A stretch of DNA of 64,000 bases from the NCBI GenBank assembly GCA_019112865.1, contig DXIN01000014.1, forward strand, positions 1-64,000, written 5' to 3'. This stretch comes from Candidatus Helicobacter avicola. Lineage in GTDB: Bacteria; Campylobacterota; Campylobacteria; Campylobacterales; Helicobacteraceae. How positions within the stretch are numbered: the first letter of the stretch is position 1; each line of letters starts with the position of its first letter. The position numbers and the translations under genes were made by a program. This document shows, piece by piece, positions 1 to 9,577 of the stretch. Under the pieces are notes generated by a model. It saw only the letters and a list, made by a program, of their open reading frames with translations, had not been told where the DNA came from and made no database searches.

Positions 1-50
1 TTTTTTGCGAGCTACAATTTGCTTTTCACATTTTCTACAAAGGAGTATTT

Positions 51-440
51 ATGAAAAAACAGATTGTAGTGCTAGCTGTGCTAGTTGGGCTTTTTAGTGG
101 TTGTGCAACCATTACAAATAACCCAAGCCAAAAGGTTGCTCTCACGACTTCTAATGGGCAAAGTGTTGTGGCAGAAGTCAATGGGAAAAAGGTAAATATC
201 CCAGCAGAGGTTAAAATCTCTCGTTCTAAGGGAGCTGTTGTGAGGGTTTTGGCAGAGGATAATCCCGGATATGAAACAACGCAATTTGTGATTACGGGTA
301 AAAACAAGCTAAGTGGTATTTTTTGGCTCAATATTTTATCTGGAGGAACTACTGGTTCTACAACAGATGCGCTCACTGGAAGTATGTGGACATATAGCAA
401 TCCCAACTTCGTCGTCCCTGTCTCCAAAAAAGGCAGATAA
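51..440 (+). CDS. Small predicted lipoprotein
   Basis: A 129-residue protein with a short basic N-terminus, a hydrophobic stretch and a lipobox (LFSGC, Cys at about residue 18), so it should be a diacylglyceryl-modified envelope lipoprotein. The ATG is preceded by AAAGGAG at normal spacing. The mature part is rich in Asn, Thr, Gly and Ser, starts ATITNNPSQ and has a PEGA-like flavour (NGKKVNIPAEVKISRS). I do not recognise a defined family and assign no function. The next gene begins 29 bases downstream on the same strand, so the two may be co-transcribed. Export and lipidation are well supported; the role is unknown. Confidence 0.8.
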   Translation: MKKQIVVLAVLVGLFSGCATITNNPSQKVALTTSNGQSVVAEVNGKKVNIPAEVKISRSKGAVVRVLAEDNPGYETTQFVITGKNKLSGIFWLNILSGGTTGSTTDALTGSMWTYSNPNFVVPVSKKGR

Positions 441-468
441 AATAGGATAAACACAGGACAAATAGGTA

Positions 469-2190
469 TTGTGTTGTATTAGAGTCCTATTTTGTGCTAT
501 TTTGGTGCTTGAGAGCCTCGCTTGTGCGGGGCTTGAAAGCTTAGATGTGAATCTAAAAAATCGACTTTTAGCACTGCAAATTCGTGATATTCCTCTTTAT
601 GAGACACCTGCTTGGCGTGCGCTTTTGCACTACCAAAACCACCGCTCATCTATCCAAAAAGATTCACCATTTTTCTTATCCACACGAGGGTATAAAGATT
701 CAAAAGCCGAGTATATTGCTACTATTGAGGGGATTTTTGCTACCTATGCTAACAAAGAAGATTCAGTAATTTGTGCCTATCCTGCTAGGACATATTTCAT
801 CGCTAAAATTTTGCAAGATGAGCAATTTAGCGCGTTTGTGGATAACACACAATGCAAGGGTTTGCAAGAATTTTTGGCTATTGTGCCTGTTGATGAGGTG
901 TTTATCGAGTTTGCTGCAGAGAGTGATAAATATCCGGGCTCAAGTATGGGGCATATATTTTTGCACCTAAGGGGCGTGATGCGCGAGGATTATTTCAAAC
1001 AAATCGATGAACACACATCACTCAATCTCAAAAAGGGCGATGTCCAAAGTTATAGTATCAGCTACTTTGCCAATCTCTCGCCAGTGTTTAATCCATTTGA
1101 TTATGTGCGCGCGCTCTATGGCAATCTCAATGGAATGTATGCGCTAGAGCCTTATGATAATACAAATTTTGAGTATATTGAAAACCAAAAGCGAAGCATT
1201 TATCGCTTTAGGCTTGCAAGCAGGGATATGGAGCTTCTAAGACTGCATCTTTGGGAGCTTAAGGACAAATCCATTGATTACGCATTTATCACGCATAACT
1301 GCACCAATGCCATAGAGGAGCTGACAAATATTTTGGATTTGCAGGTGGGGAGTGCGAGCAAAAAACCCTTTATCACACCCATAGAGTATTTACAATCACT
1401 CCATAGACGCGATATGGCTACTTTAGATGAGGTGTTTATACCAGAAGATAAACGTGAGTTTGTGCAAGTCTATGGATATAATGATATTTTAAACGCACGC
1501 AAAAGTTCAAAGATAAGCATAGGGCTTGAAAATGCCCAAGAGTCTTTGCAGGGATTTTTGAGTATCGCACCCATTTATAGTGATGTAAAAAACGCAGATA
1601 ATAGTTATTATGAATTTATAGAATCTCGATTAGGTTCTATTGAGGCGAGGGTGCAAGATTCTCAAATCTTTTTACAACGCATAGAGCTTATGCACTTGTA
1701 TTCGGTGCTAGATTTTGTGCGCACAAAGAATTTTTCCAAGCTCTTGAGTGTTAGGTTTGAACCAAATCTCTATAACCACACTCAAGGCGAGATGTTCGCA
1801 CCCACTCTTAATAAGCAAACTAGGCTTTTGCCAACACTTGATATTGGTATGGGTTTTGGCGCGTATGTGGGCAATGTCGCGTTGTATATCTTGCCAAACC
1901 TAGGGTATCGCTACGAGATTATCCACAATCCTTATGTGAGTGCTAAGAGTGGATTTATCGCACACTTGCCACGACTTAGAATCCTCGGAGATTATAGTGT
2001 TTATTATGATATGGTGGGAAACAATCGTGGCTATGACTCACATATGCGAGTATTTGTAGGGTTAAATGTCGCTAAGCAAATTGATATTTTTGTAGAGGGC
2101 AATATGTATCACAATCTCTTTGCCACGCCCTTGCTGTATCCCTCACGGAGCTATACAAGTCTTAAGGGTGGTGTGAGTGTGAATTTTTAG
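469..2190 (+). CDS. DUF4105 (Lnb N-terminal periplasmic domain) protein
   Basis: A 573-residue protein with a signal-like N-terminus (hydrophobic to about residue 20). Residues of about 140-330 resemble the DUF4105 domain: FIEFAAESDKYPGSSMGHIFLHLRG, and later a THNCTNAIEELTN segment with a His and Cys as in that papain-like domain. The C-terminal 150 residues are rich in alternating Tyr/Gly/aromatic strands and end in a Phe, consistent with an outer-membrane-associated domain. The start appears to be TTG at 469 with a weak AGG upstream; no in-frame ATG precedes the signal sequence. The domain is known from envelope proteins of several Gram-negatives; the substrate is unknown. The stop is followed almost directly by a structured repeat array. 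Confidence 0.75.
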   Translation: MCCIRVLFCAILVLESLACAGLESLDVNLKNRLLALQIRDIPLYETPAWRALLHYQNHRSSIQKDSPFFLSTRGYKDSKAEYIATIEGIFATYANKEDSVICAYPARTYFIAKILQDEQFSAFVDNTQCKGLQEFLAIVPVDEVFIEFAAESDKYPGSSMGHIFLHLRGVMREDYFKQIDEHTSLNLKKGDVQSYSISYFANLSPVFNPFDYVRALYGNLNGMYALEPYDNTNFEYIENQKRSIYRFRLASRDMELLRLHLWELKDKSIDYAFITHNCTNAIEELTNILDLQVGSASKKPFITPIEYLQSLHRRDMATLDEVFIPEDKREFVQVYGYNDILNARKSSKISIGLENAQESLQGFLSIAPIYSDVKNADNSYYEFIESRLGSIEARVQDSQIFLQRIELMHLYSVLDFVRTKNFSKLLSVRFEPNLYNHTQGEMFAPTLNKQTRLLPTLDIGMGFGAYVGNVALYILPNLGYRYEIIHNPYVSAKSGFIAHLPRLRILGDYSVYYDMVGNNRGYDSHMRVFVGLNVAKQIDIFVEGNMYHNLFATPLLYPSRSYTSLKGGVSVNF

Positions 2191-2194
2191 AGTC

Positions 2195-2870
2195 TATATT
2201 TTGTTGCAAGAGCTTCGCTCTTGTGTATCGGGGTTTGAGGCAAAGCCTCTTACCCCTCCGCTTCGCGACCATACATTGTCTTTTCTTTGAATCTCAAGAT
2301 TACTTAGATTCTGTAATGTCGCTGGTTGCTTTAGATTCTATTATTTTATTGCAAGTTTGCGTGTCGCAAACTTGGTATCGGAATTAGGAGCAAAGCCCCT
2401 AATTCCTCCGCTGCGCGAGCATACAAAGAGTTTTGTAGAATCTAAAACCTTGCTTGGTGTCAGCGCGTCAGGAACGCGATTTGAGTTGGCGCATTTTCTA
2501 TCCACCGAATTAGATTCTATAATTTTATTGCAAGTTTGCTATGCAAACTTGTTATCGCTCGTGGAGAGTGAATCTCCACTCGCCTGCGCTTCGCGTTCAT
2601 ACACAAAATCTAGTGCGAGATTCTAGAATCTTTTGGTGTCAAAACATCATTAACGCCACTTGGGCTAACACCTTTTCTATAAATCAAGCTAGATTCTATC
2701 ATTTCATTGCAATTTGCTTGTGGCAAATTGGTATCGCTCGTGGAGAGTGAATCTCGCTGCGCTTACGCGTTCATATACAGAATCTAGTGCGAGATTCTAG
2801 AATCTTTTGGTGTCAAAACATCATTAACGCCACTTGGCAATGGAGTAGATTCTATAAACCAACCTTTTGG
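2195..2870 (+). repeat. Tandem array of four hairpin-rich repeat units (~179 bp period)
   Basis: Four units follow the DUF4105 gene. The anchor GCAA after TTTTATT or TTTCATT lies at 2351, 2530 and 2709, exactly 179 bp apart; a shorter first unit has its anchor at 2206. Each unit has an A/T-rich lead, hairpin I, a TATCG spacer, hairpin II, a CGCTTCGCG-like hairpin III and then a CATACA-type motif. Hairpin arms differ between units but still pair: GCAAGTTTGC/GCAAACTTGC-type arms in unit 2, CAATTTGC/GCAAATTG in unit 4; GGAATTAGG/CCTAATTCC in unit 2, GTGGAGA/TCTCCAC in unit 3. Units 3 and 4 also carry the palindrome AGATTCTAGAATCT (2618-2631, 2792-2805). Short ORFs across the array are translations of repeat sequence. 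No other gene is visible between 2191 and 3026. Confidence 0.85.
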
Positions 2871-2975
2871 CAAACTTGTTATCACTTGGTGGGGCTTGGA
2901 TTTATTTTGTCCCATAATATTGTGATATTTTGATTTTGAGTGGCAAAAATAAGGGGAAAACCTCACACAAATGGC

Positions 2976-2981
2976 TATAAT
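2976..2981 (+). promoter_or_regulatory. Candidate -10 box for trpE
   Basis: A perfect TATAAT lies 45 bp upstream of the preferred trpE start, preceded by TGGC. The leader between it and trpE contains no Trp-codon cluster and no obvious attenuator, so regulation by a leader peptide is not supported here. Confidence 0.5.
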
Positions 2982-3026
2982 TCCACAGCAAATGTGCAAG
3001 TTAGAATCTATAGTGAGGAGATGTTT

Positions 3027-4502
3027 ATGTATCCGAGTTTGGAGATGATAGAGCAGATTCCAAACCTTCGCGCATATAAATGTGTGCCAGTTGCTAGGGA
3101 AATATACGCGGATTTTACCACGCCCATAGAGGTAGTGCGCACGCTTAAGACGCAATCTAGGCATATATTTTTGCTTGAGAGTGTAGAGGATAGAAAACAA
3201 TGGGGACGTTATAGCTTTGTAGGGTTTAATCCCAAACTAGAAATTGTGTGCAACAATGGCAAGGCACAAGTGCGCTACCTGCGTGATAGCGATTCTCACA
3301 CTAGCTATGAAGATCACAAACAAGCTATCAGAGAAACCCTTGCAAACTACAAAAGCCCAAAAATAGAGAATCTTCCGCCATTTACCGGTGGGCTTGTGGG
3401 GTATTTCGCGTATGAATACATTGGCTATATTGAGCCAAAACTTGCGTATTTGTTTGCGGACAATGAAGGATTTAACGATGTGGATTTGATGCTTTTTGAC
3501 ACACTCATCGCCTTTGATCATTTCAAGCAAAAAATTTTTCTTATCACTAACATCAGCCTAGAAAATCTCACACAATCGTATGCCAAAGCTAGAGAATACC
3601 TTGAAAACTTAGAGGAGCTTTTACGCAGTGGCACAAAAGCGCGCAATCAAGCTTTTTGTTTCTCCACCCAGCCACAGGCAGATTATTCCCAAGCTCAATT
3701 CAGTGCTATGGTGCAAAAAGCAAAGATGTATATTCGTGAGGGCGATATTTTTCAAGTAGTGCTTTCAAATCCATTGCGTGCGCGTGCAAGTGGGAGTTTG
3801 TTTGATGTGTATAGAATCTTGCGCACGAGCAATCCCTCGCCTTATATGTTTTATTTTGCAAGCGATGAGCTTGAGATAGCTGGAGCTTCACCAGAGACAC
3901 TTGTAAAACTCCTAAACGGAGAGCTTTGCACCTATCCACTAGCAGGAAGCCGCCCCAGAGGTAAAGATTTAGACGAAGATAGGACATTGCAGGAGGAATT
4001 GCTGCATGATGAAAAAGAATTGAGCGAGCACAATATGCTCGTGGATTTAGGACGTAACGACATCGGTAAAGTCACCAAGATAGGCAGTGTAGAGGTGCAA
4101 TCTTATATGGATATTGTCAAATACTCTCATATTATGCACATCAGCTCTATGGTTAGCGGAGTCCTTGATAATGGCAAAGATGCGCTTGATGCACTTAGAG
4201 CGATTTTGCCTGCAGGCACATTATCGGGTGCGCCAAAAATCCGAGCTTGTGAGATTATCCACGAGCTAGAGAGAAACTATCGGGGAATTTATGGTGGTGC
4301 GATTGGATATTTGGATTTCTCGGGCAATATGGACACTTGCATTGCAATACGACTTATGTATAAAAAAGGCGATGAAGTCTGCATACGCGCTGGAGCTGGT
4401 ATCGTCATTGATAGTAACCCCCAAAGTGAATTTCTTGAAACACTCAACAAAGCTAAGGCTATGGTAGATGCAGCACAAAATGCACAAGGCGGAATCCGAT
4501 GA
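3027..4502 (+). CDS. trpE: Anthranilate synthase component I
   Basis: Converts chorismate plus ammonia (from TrpG) to anthranilate, the first committed step of tryptophan synthesis. Family features are clear: the N-terminal LLES segment linked to Trp feedback inhibition, the chorismate-binding block GDIFQVVLSNPLRA, LAGSRPRG, the DEKELSEHNMLVDLGRNDIG stretch and GTLSGAPKIRA. The reading frame is open upstream to 2940, but GAGGAG at 3015-3020 sits six bases before ATG 3027, giving a normal 491-residue protein; the nearer ATG 3021 abuts the ribosome site. The stop overlaps the trpG start by four bases (ATGA), implying translational coupling. The remaining trp genes are some 42 kb away in this window. 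Confidence 0.96.
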   Translation: MYPSLEMIEQIPNLRAYKCVPVAREIYADFTTPIEVVRTLKTQSRHIFLLESVEDRKQWGRYSFVGFNPKLEIVCNNGKAQVRYLRDSDSHTSYEDHKQAIRETLANYKSPKIENLPPFTGGLVGYFAYEYIGYIEPKLAYLFADNEGFNDVDLMLFDTLIAFDHFKQKIFLITNISLENLTQSYAKAREYLENLEELLRSGTKARNQAFCFSTQPQADYSQAQFSAMVQKAKMYIREGDIFQVVLSNPLRARASGSLFDVYRILRTSNPSPYMFYFASDELEIAGASPETLVKLLNGELCTYPLAGSRPRGKDLDEDRTLQEELLHDEKELSEHNMLVDLGRNDIGKVTKIGSVEVQSYMDIVKYSHIMHISSMVSGVLDNGKDALDALRAILPAGTLSGAPKIRACEIIHELERNYRGIYGGAIGYLDFSGNMDTCIAIRLMYKKGDEVCIRAGAGIVIDSNPQSEFLETLNKAKAMVDAAQNAQGGIR

Positions 4503-5083
4503 TTTTACTTATTGATAATTATGATAGTTTTTCTTACAATCTCTATCAGCTCTTAGGGAGTTTGCACAATAATGTGCGGGTAGTGCGCAATGACGAGCTA
4601 AGTGCGCAAGAAATTAGGGATTTGTGTCCTAGGCTACTTGTCATCTCGCCAGGTCCGGGTAAGCCTCAAGATGCGGGTGTGTGTGTCGAGGCGATTGAGG
4701 TTTGTGCGGGTAATGTGCCTATCTTTGGTGTGTGCTTAGGACATCAGGCAATCACTCTAGCCTTTGGGGGTCAGGTGGGCTATGCCAAAAGCATTATGCA
4801 TGGCAAATCCTCACTCATCACCATACACAAAGAGCGCGAACTCTTTAGAGGATTGCCCTCTCAAATCCAAGTAGCTCGCTATCATTCGCTAGCAAGCGTG
4901 CGAGATTCACTACCGCAATGCCTAGAAGTGCTAGCAAGTAGTGATGATGGTGAAATTATGGCATTGGCACACAAGAGTTATGCAATCTATGGAGTGCAGT
5001 TTCACCCCGAATCTATCCTCACGCCTAGTGGCAAAACGATACTCAACAATCTCATCAACTCTCCTCAAATCACAAAACAATAA
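4499..5083 (+). CDS. trpG: Anthranilate synthase glutamine amidotransferase component II
   Basis: A 194-residue class I glutamine amidotransferase that supplies ammonia to TrpE. It shows the oxyanion strand SPGPGKP, the nucleophile Cys in FGVCLGHQAI (about residue 80) and the His/Glu pair in QFHPESI. It is free-standing, not fused to TrpD as in many bacteria. It starts inside the trpE stop codon. The closely related PabA is the main alternative, but the overlap with trpE makes TrpG the better call. Confidence 0.94.
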   Translation: MILLIDNYDSFSYNLYQLLGSLHNNVRVVRNDELSAQEIRDLCPRLLVISPGPGKPQDAGVCVEAIEVCAGNVPIFGVCLGHQAITLAFGGQVGYAKSIMHGKSSLITIHKERELFRGLPSQIQVARYHSLASVRDSLPQCLEVLASSDDGEIMALAHKSYAIYGVQFHPESILTPSGKTILNNLINSPQITKQ

Positions 5084-5092
5084 AGGAATACT

Positions 5093-6433
5093 ATGACGCG
5101 TTTTTCAAAAATCGGTTTTATTCTCGCAGCCGCAGGGAGTGCTATCGGACTAGGTGGGATTTGGAAATTTCCCTATATGGTGGGAGAGAGCGGTGGTGGT
5201 GCGTTTGTGCTGGTGTTTATCGTGGCATTTTTGGCATTTGGGCTTAGTGTGTTTATCGCCGAGATGATTTTGGGGCGCGCAAGCGAACGTGATTGCTTTA
5301 GCACCTTTGAATCTCTCGCACCCAAGGGACAAAAATACCTCAAATACGGCGGAGTGATGGTGTTTTCGGGCTTGGTAATTTTTTCGTTTTATGTAGTGGT
5401 GCTGGGTTGGCTTACGCATTATATGGTGCTAAGTCTTATGGGGCTACCCAAAACTCTTGAATCTACGCGTGAGCTTTGGGGAAGGTTTGTGGGCGAGCAG
5501 GTGGGCTATCAGATTCTGTGGCACTTTGTGATTGTGGCACTTTGTGCATATGTGCTAAACCAAGGCGTAAAAAAGGGCATTGAGCGACTAAACCTTATTT
5601 TGATGCCCCTACTACTTCTTATCTTTCTAGGACTTTTGGGGTATGCGATGTGTCAAGCTGCTTTTGTGGATTCTGTGCGCTTTTTGTTTGCGCCTGATTT
5701 TGGTAAGCTCACGCCCAAAGTCATTGTCGATGCGATAGGACAGGCGTTTTTTTCCCTCTCGCTAGGCGTTGGTGTGATTTTAACTTACGCAAACTCTATG
5801 CCCCAAAAAGGGAACTTTATCCGCTCTGCACTTGTTGTGGCATTGCTTAATTTTGTCTTTTGTCTTGTGGCAGGGTTGGTGATTTTTACTTTTATCTTTG
5901 GATATGGTGCGCAGCCAGATAGCGGACCGGGACTTGTGTTTATCTCGCTACCCTTGATTTTTGCCAATATGGGGCTAAGTGGGCAGATTATCGCATTTTT
6001 GTTTTTTGTCGCACTGATTTTTGCGGGGATTACCTCGGCAGTTTCGATGTTAGAGCCGCTTAATGCATGGCTAATAGATCGCTTTTGCTTCTCACGCACA
6101 CGAGCCAATCTCACAACCATTGGCATTGCCTATGTGCTTGGGGTGCTTTTGCTACTTAGCAATGTCGCGCTCTATCAAGAGGACTTAAGTTTCTTTGGCA
6201 AAAATCTCTTTGGGTGGTTTGATTATGTTAGTGCGTCGTATATGCTACCACTAGCAGGTGTGTTTTTGTGTGTGTTTGTGGGCTGGATACTACCTAAATC
6301 ACGAGTGTATGCGATGTGCGAGGGGCATTTGAGTGGTAAGATTTTTCAAGTTTGGTATTTTATCATCAAATACATCGCACCTGTAGGTATTATAGCGGCA
6401 ATGATACGACTAGCTATGGAGAATGGAAGCTAG
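5093..6433 (+). CDS. SNF-family Na+-dependent transporter, possibly for tryptophan
   Basis: A 446-residue polytopic membrane protein of the neurotransmitter:sodium symporter (SNF) family. The first helix carries the signature SAIGLGGIWKFPYMVGESGG; about eleven to twelve hydrophobic helices follow. It starts nine bases after trpG with AAAGGA at good spacing, so trpE-trpG-SNF looks like one operon. Known bacterial SNF members transport amino acids, including tryptophan (TnaT of Symbiobacterium), so a Trp transporter is a reasonable inference from context. Substrate residues cannot be assigned by eye; other hydrophobic amino acids are possible. Confidence 0.85.
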   Translation: MTRFSKIGFILAAAGSAIGLGGIWKFPYMVGESGGGAFVLVFIVAFLAFGLSVFIAEMILGRASERDCFSTFESLAPKGQKYLKYGGVMVFSGLVIFSFYVVVLGWLTHYMVLSLMGLPKTLESTRELWGRFVGEQVGYQILWHFVIVALCAYVLNQGVKKGIERLNLILMPLLLLIFLGLLGYAMCQAAFVDSVRFLFAPDFGKLTPKVIVDAIGQAFFSLSLGVGVILTYANSMPQKGNFIRSALVVALLNFVFCLVAGLVIFTFIFGYGAQPDSGPGLVFISLPLIFANMGLSGQIIAFLFFVALIFAGITSAVSMLEPLNAWLIDRFCFSRTRANLTTIGIAYVLGVLLLLSNVALYQEDLSFFGKNLFGWFDYVSASYMLPLAGVFLCVFVGWILPKSRVYAMCEGHLSGKIFQVWYFIIKYIAPVGIIAAMIRLAMENGS

Positions 6434-6439
6434 ATTCTA

Positions 6440-6512
6440 AAAAAGACAATGTATGCTCGCGAAGCGTGGGTATATGGACACCTCTTGCGAGCGATTATCT
6501 CTCTTAAAGAAA
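6440..6512 (-). repeat. Partial, inverted copy of the hairpin repeat family
   Basis: Read on the minus strand, this stretch ends CGCTTCGCGAGCATACATTGTCTTTT, nearly the same as the 3' part of the first unit of the 2.2-2.9 kb array. Only hairpin III and its flank are clearly kept; hairpins I and II are degraded. It lies directly after the SNF transporter stop, again in a gene-end position. Confidence 0.6.
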
Positions 6513-6559
6513 CTTTCCTTTGCCAAATGCAATACAAAAATGTGGGGAAGCCCACAAAG

Positions 6560-6907
6560 CTAGATAAGCTTTGTGTTTTTGAGGATTGCTTGGAAGCTTG
6601 GGGCATCATTCATCGCCATATCGGCTAGGACTTTTCTGTCAAGCTCAATATTGGCGAGTTTGAGCGCGTGCATAAATTTCGAATAACTCACGCCATTGCT
6701 TCTACAAGCCGCATTGATACGCGTGATCCATAGGCGTCTAAAGTCTCGCTTCTTGCGTTTCCTATCACGAAACGCATAATACATACTACGTTCTAGCTGC
6801 TCTTTTGCCTTTCGGAAGTGCTTGCGGCGTCCGCTGTAAAAGCCTCGTGCTAGTTTTAGAATCTTTTTATGTCGTCTTCTTCTGACGACGCCTGTCTTTA
6901 CTCTCAT
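6560..6907 (-). CDS. rplT: 50S ribosomal protein L20
   Basis: A 115-residue, strongly basic protein matching L20 along its length ([20 protein letters not shown], then [16 protein letters not shown]). It binds 23S rRNA early in large-subunit assembly. It is the last gene of the minus-strand cluster thrS-infC-rpmI-rplT, the usual bacterial arrangement. The gap to rpmI (6908-6996) contains a short GAGCC-TCT-GGCTC hairpin; I cannot show that it is an L20-binding leader. Confidence 0.98.
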   Translation of the reverse strand: MRVKTGVVRRRRHKKILKLARGFYSGRRKHFRKAKEQLERSMYYAFRDRKRKKRDFRRLWITRINAACRSNGVSYSKFMHALKLANIELDRKVLADMAMNDAPSFQAILKNTKLI

Positions 6908-6996
6908 AATTTCTCCTTTACCTTCATTTTAGGTGTGAGCCTCTGGCTCTCCTTGCCCTGTTGCACATTTGTGCTTAGGGGAGCTTACAGATTCTG

Positions 6997-7191
6997 TTAT
7001 GCCATACAAAGTAGGTTTTTGACAGAATCGACATTGGTCTTATGCACATAGTGTGGTGCATTGAGATTTGCTTTGCGTTTTGGGCTTTTTTTGGTCAAGA
7101 TATGACTTTTGAAAGCACTACCGCGTTTGATAGCGTTCTTTTTGAGCTTAAAACGTTTAGCGGCACCACGATTTGTTTTCATCTTTGGCAT
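6997..7191 (-). CDS. rpmI: 50S ribosomal protein L35
   Basis: A 64-residue Lys/Arg-rich protein with the L35 N-terminus [16 protein letters not shown] and the [11 protein letters not shown] segment. It sits between infC and rplT as in most bacteria. The start is ATG with AAAGGAGA upstream on the minus strand. Confidence 0.97.
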   Translation of the reverse strand: MPKMKTNRGAAKRFKLKKNAIKRGSAFKSHILTKKSPKRKANLNAPHYVHKTNVDSVKNLLCMA

Positions 7192-7230
7192 TGTCTTCTC
7201 CTTTCGTAAGATTAAGGTTTCCTTACACTT

Positions 7231-7755
7231 TTATTTTTTCTCATGTCTCTTGGGGACATAGAGCACATTGAGGTAGCGTCCCTCGAGCTTTGGTTCTTTT
7301 TCTGCTACGGCGACCTCCTCAAGCATCGGTGCGATTTTGTTTAGTGTATCTTTACCCGCATCGGGGATACTCAATTCGCGTTGTTTGAGAAATACCTTGA
7401 AGCGCACATGCTTGCCAGATTCTAAGAATTGTATTGCGTGCTTGACTTTGTAGTTAATATCGTTTTGTGCAATCTGCGTGGATAGCTTGATTTCTTTAAT
7501 TTCGATTTGTTTTTGTTTCTTTTTGGCTTCTTTTTGACGTTTTTCTTGATGATAGCGGAATTTGCCATAATCCATAATCTTACACACAGGTGGATTGGCA
7601 TTGGGTGATATAAGCACGAGATCCAAATCCTCTTGCACAGCGATCTCTAGTGCCTCTCTTGAGCTCATCACACCATACACTTGTCCATCATCGCCCACAC
7701 ATCGCACTTCTTTGAGGTTTATCTCCTCATTTAGTAATACTTCTTCTTTGCTCAA
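7231..7755 (-). CDS. infC: Translation initiation factor IF-3
   Basis: A 174-residue IF-3 with N- and C-domains ([49 protein letters not shown]). It prevents premature subunit joining and checks start-codon choice. The start codon is TTG (7755-7753), and it overlaps the thrS stop by four bases (TTGA). IF-3 discriminates against non-canonical starts, and E. coli infC uses a rare AUU for autoregulation, so the TTG may serve the same end; that is inference. No in-frame ATG gives a full-length N-domain. Confidence 0.97.
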   Translation of the reverse strand: MSKEEVLLNEEINLKEVRCVGDDGQVYGVMSSREALEIAVQEDLDLVLISPNANPPVCKIMDYGKFRYHQEKRQKEAKKKQKQIEIKEIKLSTQIAQNDINYKVKHAIQFLESGKHVRFKVFLKQRELSIPDAGKDTLNKIAPMLEEVAVAEKEPKLEGRYLNVLYVPKRHEKK

Positions 7756-9572
7756 ATGCGAACCTCACTTATTTTGGTATGTAGCATTGCGATAAATTCC
7801 TCCTCACTTAGGCTATATTGCTCACGTTTGGTGCGGTCGCGAATCGCTAGAATCTTGCTTTGCACTTCTTTTTCACCTATGACTACGATGAGTGGCGTGT
7901 GCTGTTTTTCGGCGATTCTGATTTTTTTGCCTAATGTTTCGTTTTTGTCCAAAATCTCGGCATACGCTCCGCTTTGCTTGATGATTTTCTCACGCAAAAT
8001 CTGCACATAGGGGATTTGTGAATCTCCAATAGGTATGAGGCATACTTGTGTGGGTGCGACAAATAGCGGAAACTCCCCGGCAAAGTGTTCGGTCAAAATC
8101 GCAATAAACCGCTCAAAACTTCCCAGAATCGCTCTGTGGATCATCACGGGCATTTGTGCGCTATTGTGCTCATCTGTGTAGCTAAGCTCAAAGCGACTTG
8201 GGAGATTCATATCAATTTGTATCGTGCCACATTGCCATTTGCGTTTGAGCGCATCGGTAATCTTAATATCAATCTTTGGTCCATAAAATGCCCCACCACC
8301 TTCATCTACGCGATAATTGATGTGGTTTTGCTCTAGGGATTGTCGTAGTGAATCTGTCGCACTCTCCCACACTTCATCGCTCCCGATGGATTTACTTGGG
8401 CGCGTGGAGAGCTCCATCTCATAGCTAAAGCCAAAGAGATCCATAATGTTTTTGGTAAAAGCAATGATATTATGCACTTCATCTTTGATCTGTGCTGGGG
8501 TGCAAAATATATGTGCGTCATCTTGGGTAAATTCACGCACACGCAAAAGCCCATGTAACACGCCACTTTTCTCGTGCCTATGCACCACGCCATATTCATA
8601 AAACCGCAATGGCAGCTCACGATAGCTCCTTGGGCTACTTTGATACACTTTGATATGCCCCACGCAGTTCATTGGCTTAATGCCGTATTCTTGCTCATCA
8701 ATGAGGGTGAAATACATATTTTCTTTGTAATTTTCATAATGTCCGCTTTTTCTCCACACATCACTTTTGAGAATCTCTGGACCTCGCACCGGCTCATAAT
8801 CGCGTTCGATAAGGGCTTTGGTGAGTAGATTCTCGATGTTGCGGCGCAGACGCGCTCCTTTGGGCAGCCACAGAGGCAGTCCCGCACCAATCTCCTCATC
8901 AAAGCTAAAAAGCCCCATTTCTTGCCCAATCTTTCTATGATCGCGCTTTTTGGCTTCCTCTATTTGGAAGAGATATTCCTTGAGTGCGTCTTTGGTGCTA
9001 AAGGCTATGCCATAGATTCTCGTAAGCATTTGGGCATTTTCATCACCGCCTAGATACGCTCCTGCGATTTTAGTGAGCTTGAAATGCTCCAAAAACTTCG
9101 TATTTGGGAGATGCGGACCACGACATAAATCCTCAAAATCCCCCTGTGTATAGAAACTGAAGCTATCTCCCTCAATCTTGCTCATTACTGCAAGCTTTAG
9201 CTCATCATCAGCAAACTTTTCTTGCGCTAAGGCACGAGTAGTGGTGTATTTCTCGATAGGATAGGCTTTTTGGGCTATCTCTCTCATTTTAGATTCTATA
9301 ATAGGGAGGTCCTCCTCGCCAATCTTGTGCGTGATTTTGAAATCATAATAAAACCCCTCTTCCACCACAGGACCGACAAAAAACTGCGCTTCTGGATAGA
9401 GGGCTTTGATCGCTTGAGCCATAAGGTGCGCACAAGAATGGCGTAAAATCTCTAGTGAATCTTGGCTATTGTCAAGGTAAATGGACTCACCACCATCTAA
9501 GCCATTTTGCTCAATCGTGCAAAGGTCATAGATGTGGTTGTCGATTTTTTTGCCAATTAGGGTTTTACTCAT
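7752..9572 (-). CDS. thrS: Threonyl-tRNA synthetase
   Basis: A 606-residue class II synthetase charging tRNA-Thr. Visible parts: an editing domain (HSCAHLMAQ and [14 protein letters not shown]), the zinc ligand region [10 protein letters not shown], motif 2 ([32 protein letters not shown]) and motif 3 ([22 protein letters not shown]), followed by the anticodon-binding domain. It is shorter than the E. coli enzyme because the N-terminal TGS domain is mostly absent, as in H. pylori. It overlaps infC by four bases. Confidence 0.98.
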   Translation of the reverse strand: MSKTLIGKKIDNHIYDLCTIEQNGLDGGESIYLDNSQDSLEILRHSCAHLMAQAIKALYPEAQFFVGPVVEEGFYYDFKITHKIGEEDLPIIESKMREIAQKAYPIEKYTTTRALAQEKFADDELKLAVMSKIEGDSFSFYTQGDFEDLCRGPHLPNTKFLEHFKLTKIAGAYLGGDENAQMLTRIYGIAFSTKDALKEYLFQIEEAKKRDHRKIGQEMGLFSFDEEIGAGLPLWLPKGARLRRNIENLLTKALIERDYEPVRGPEILKSDVWRKSGHYENYKENMYFTLIDEQEYGIKPMNCVGHIKVYQSSPRSYRELPLRFYEYGVVHRHEKSGVLHGLLRVREFTQDDAHIFCTPAQIKDEVHNIIAFTKNIMDLFGFSYEMELSTRPSKSIGSDEVWESATDSLRQSLEQNHINYRVDEGGGAFYGPKIDIKITDALKRKWQCGTIQIDMNLPSRFELSYTDEHNSAQMPVMIHRAILGSFERFIAILTEHFAGEFPLFVAPTQVCLIPIGDSQIPYVQILREKIIKQSGAYAEILDKNETLGKKIRIAEKQHTPLIVVIGEKEVQSKILAIRDRTKREQYSLSEEEFIAMLHTKISEVRI

Positions 9573-9577
9573 AGAAT

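Noticed and set aside
2357-2750. Two overlapping plus-strand ORFs (89 and 69 codons) in the repeat array
   Set aside because: They are translations of the 179-bp repeat units, have no ribosome site and resemble each other only through the repeat.
2195-2870. Possible CRISPR array
   Set aside because: The units are 179 bp, the whole unit is similar with no unique spacers, and no cas genes are near.
2880-3026. Trp leader peptide/attenuator before trpE
   Set aside because: No short ORF with adjacent Trp codons and no mutually exclusive hairpins could be found.
6908-6996. L20-binding autoregulatory leader between rpmI and rplT
   Set aside because: Only a 5-bp hairpin is visible; no similarity to the known L20 leader fold could be shown.
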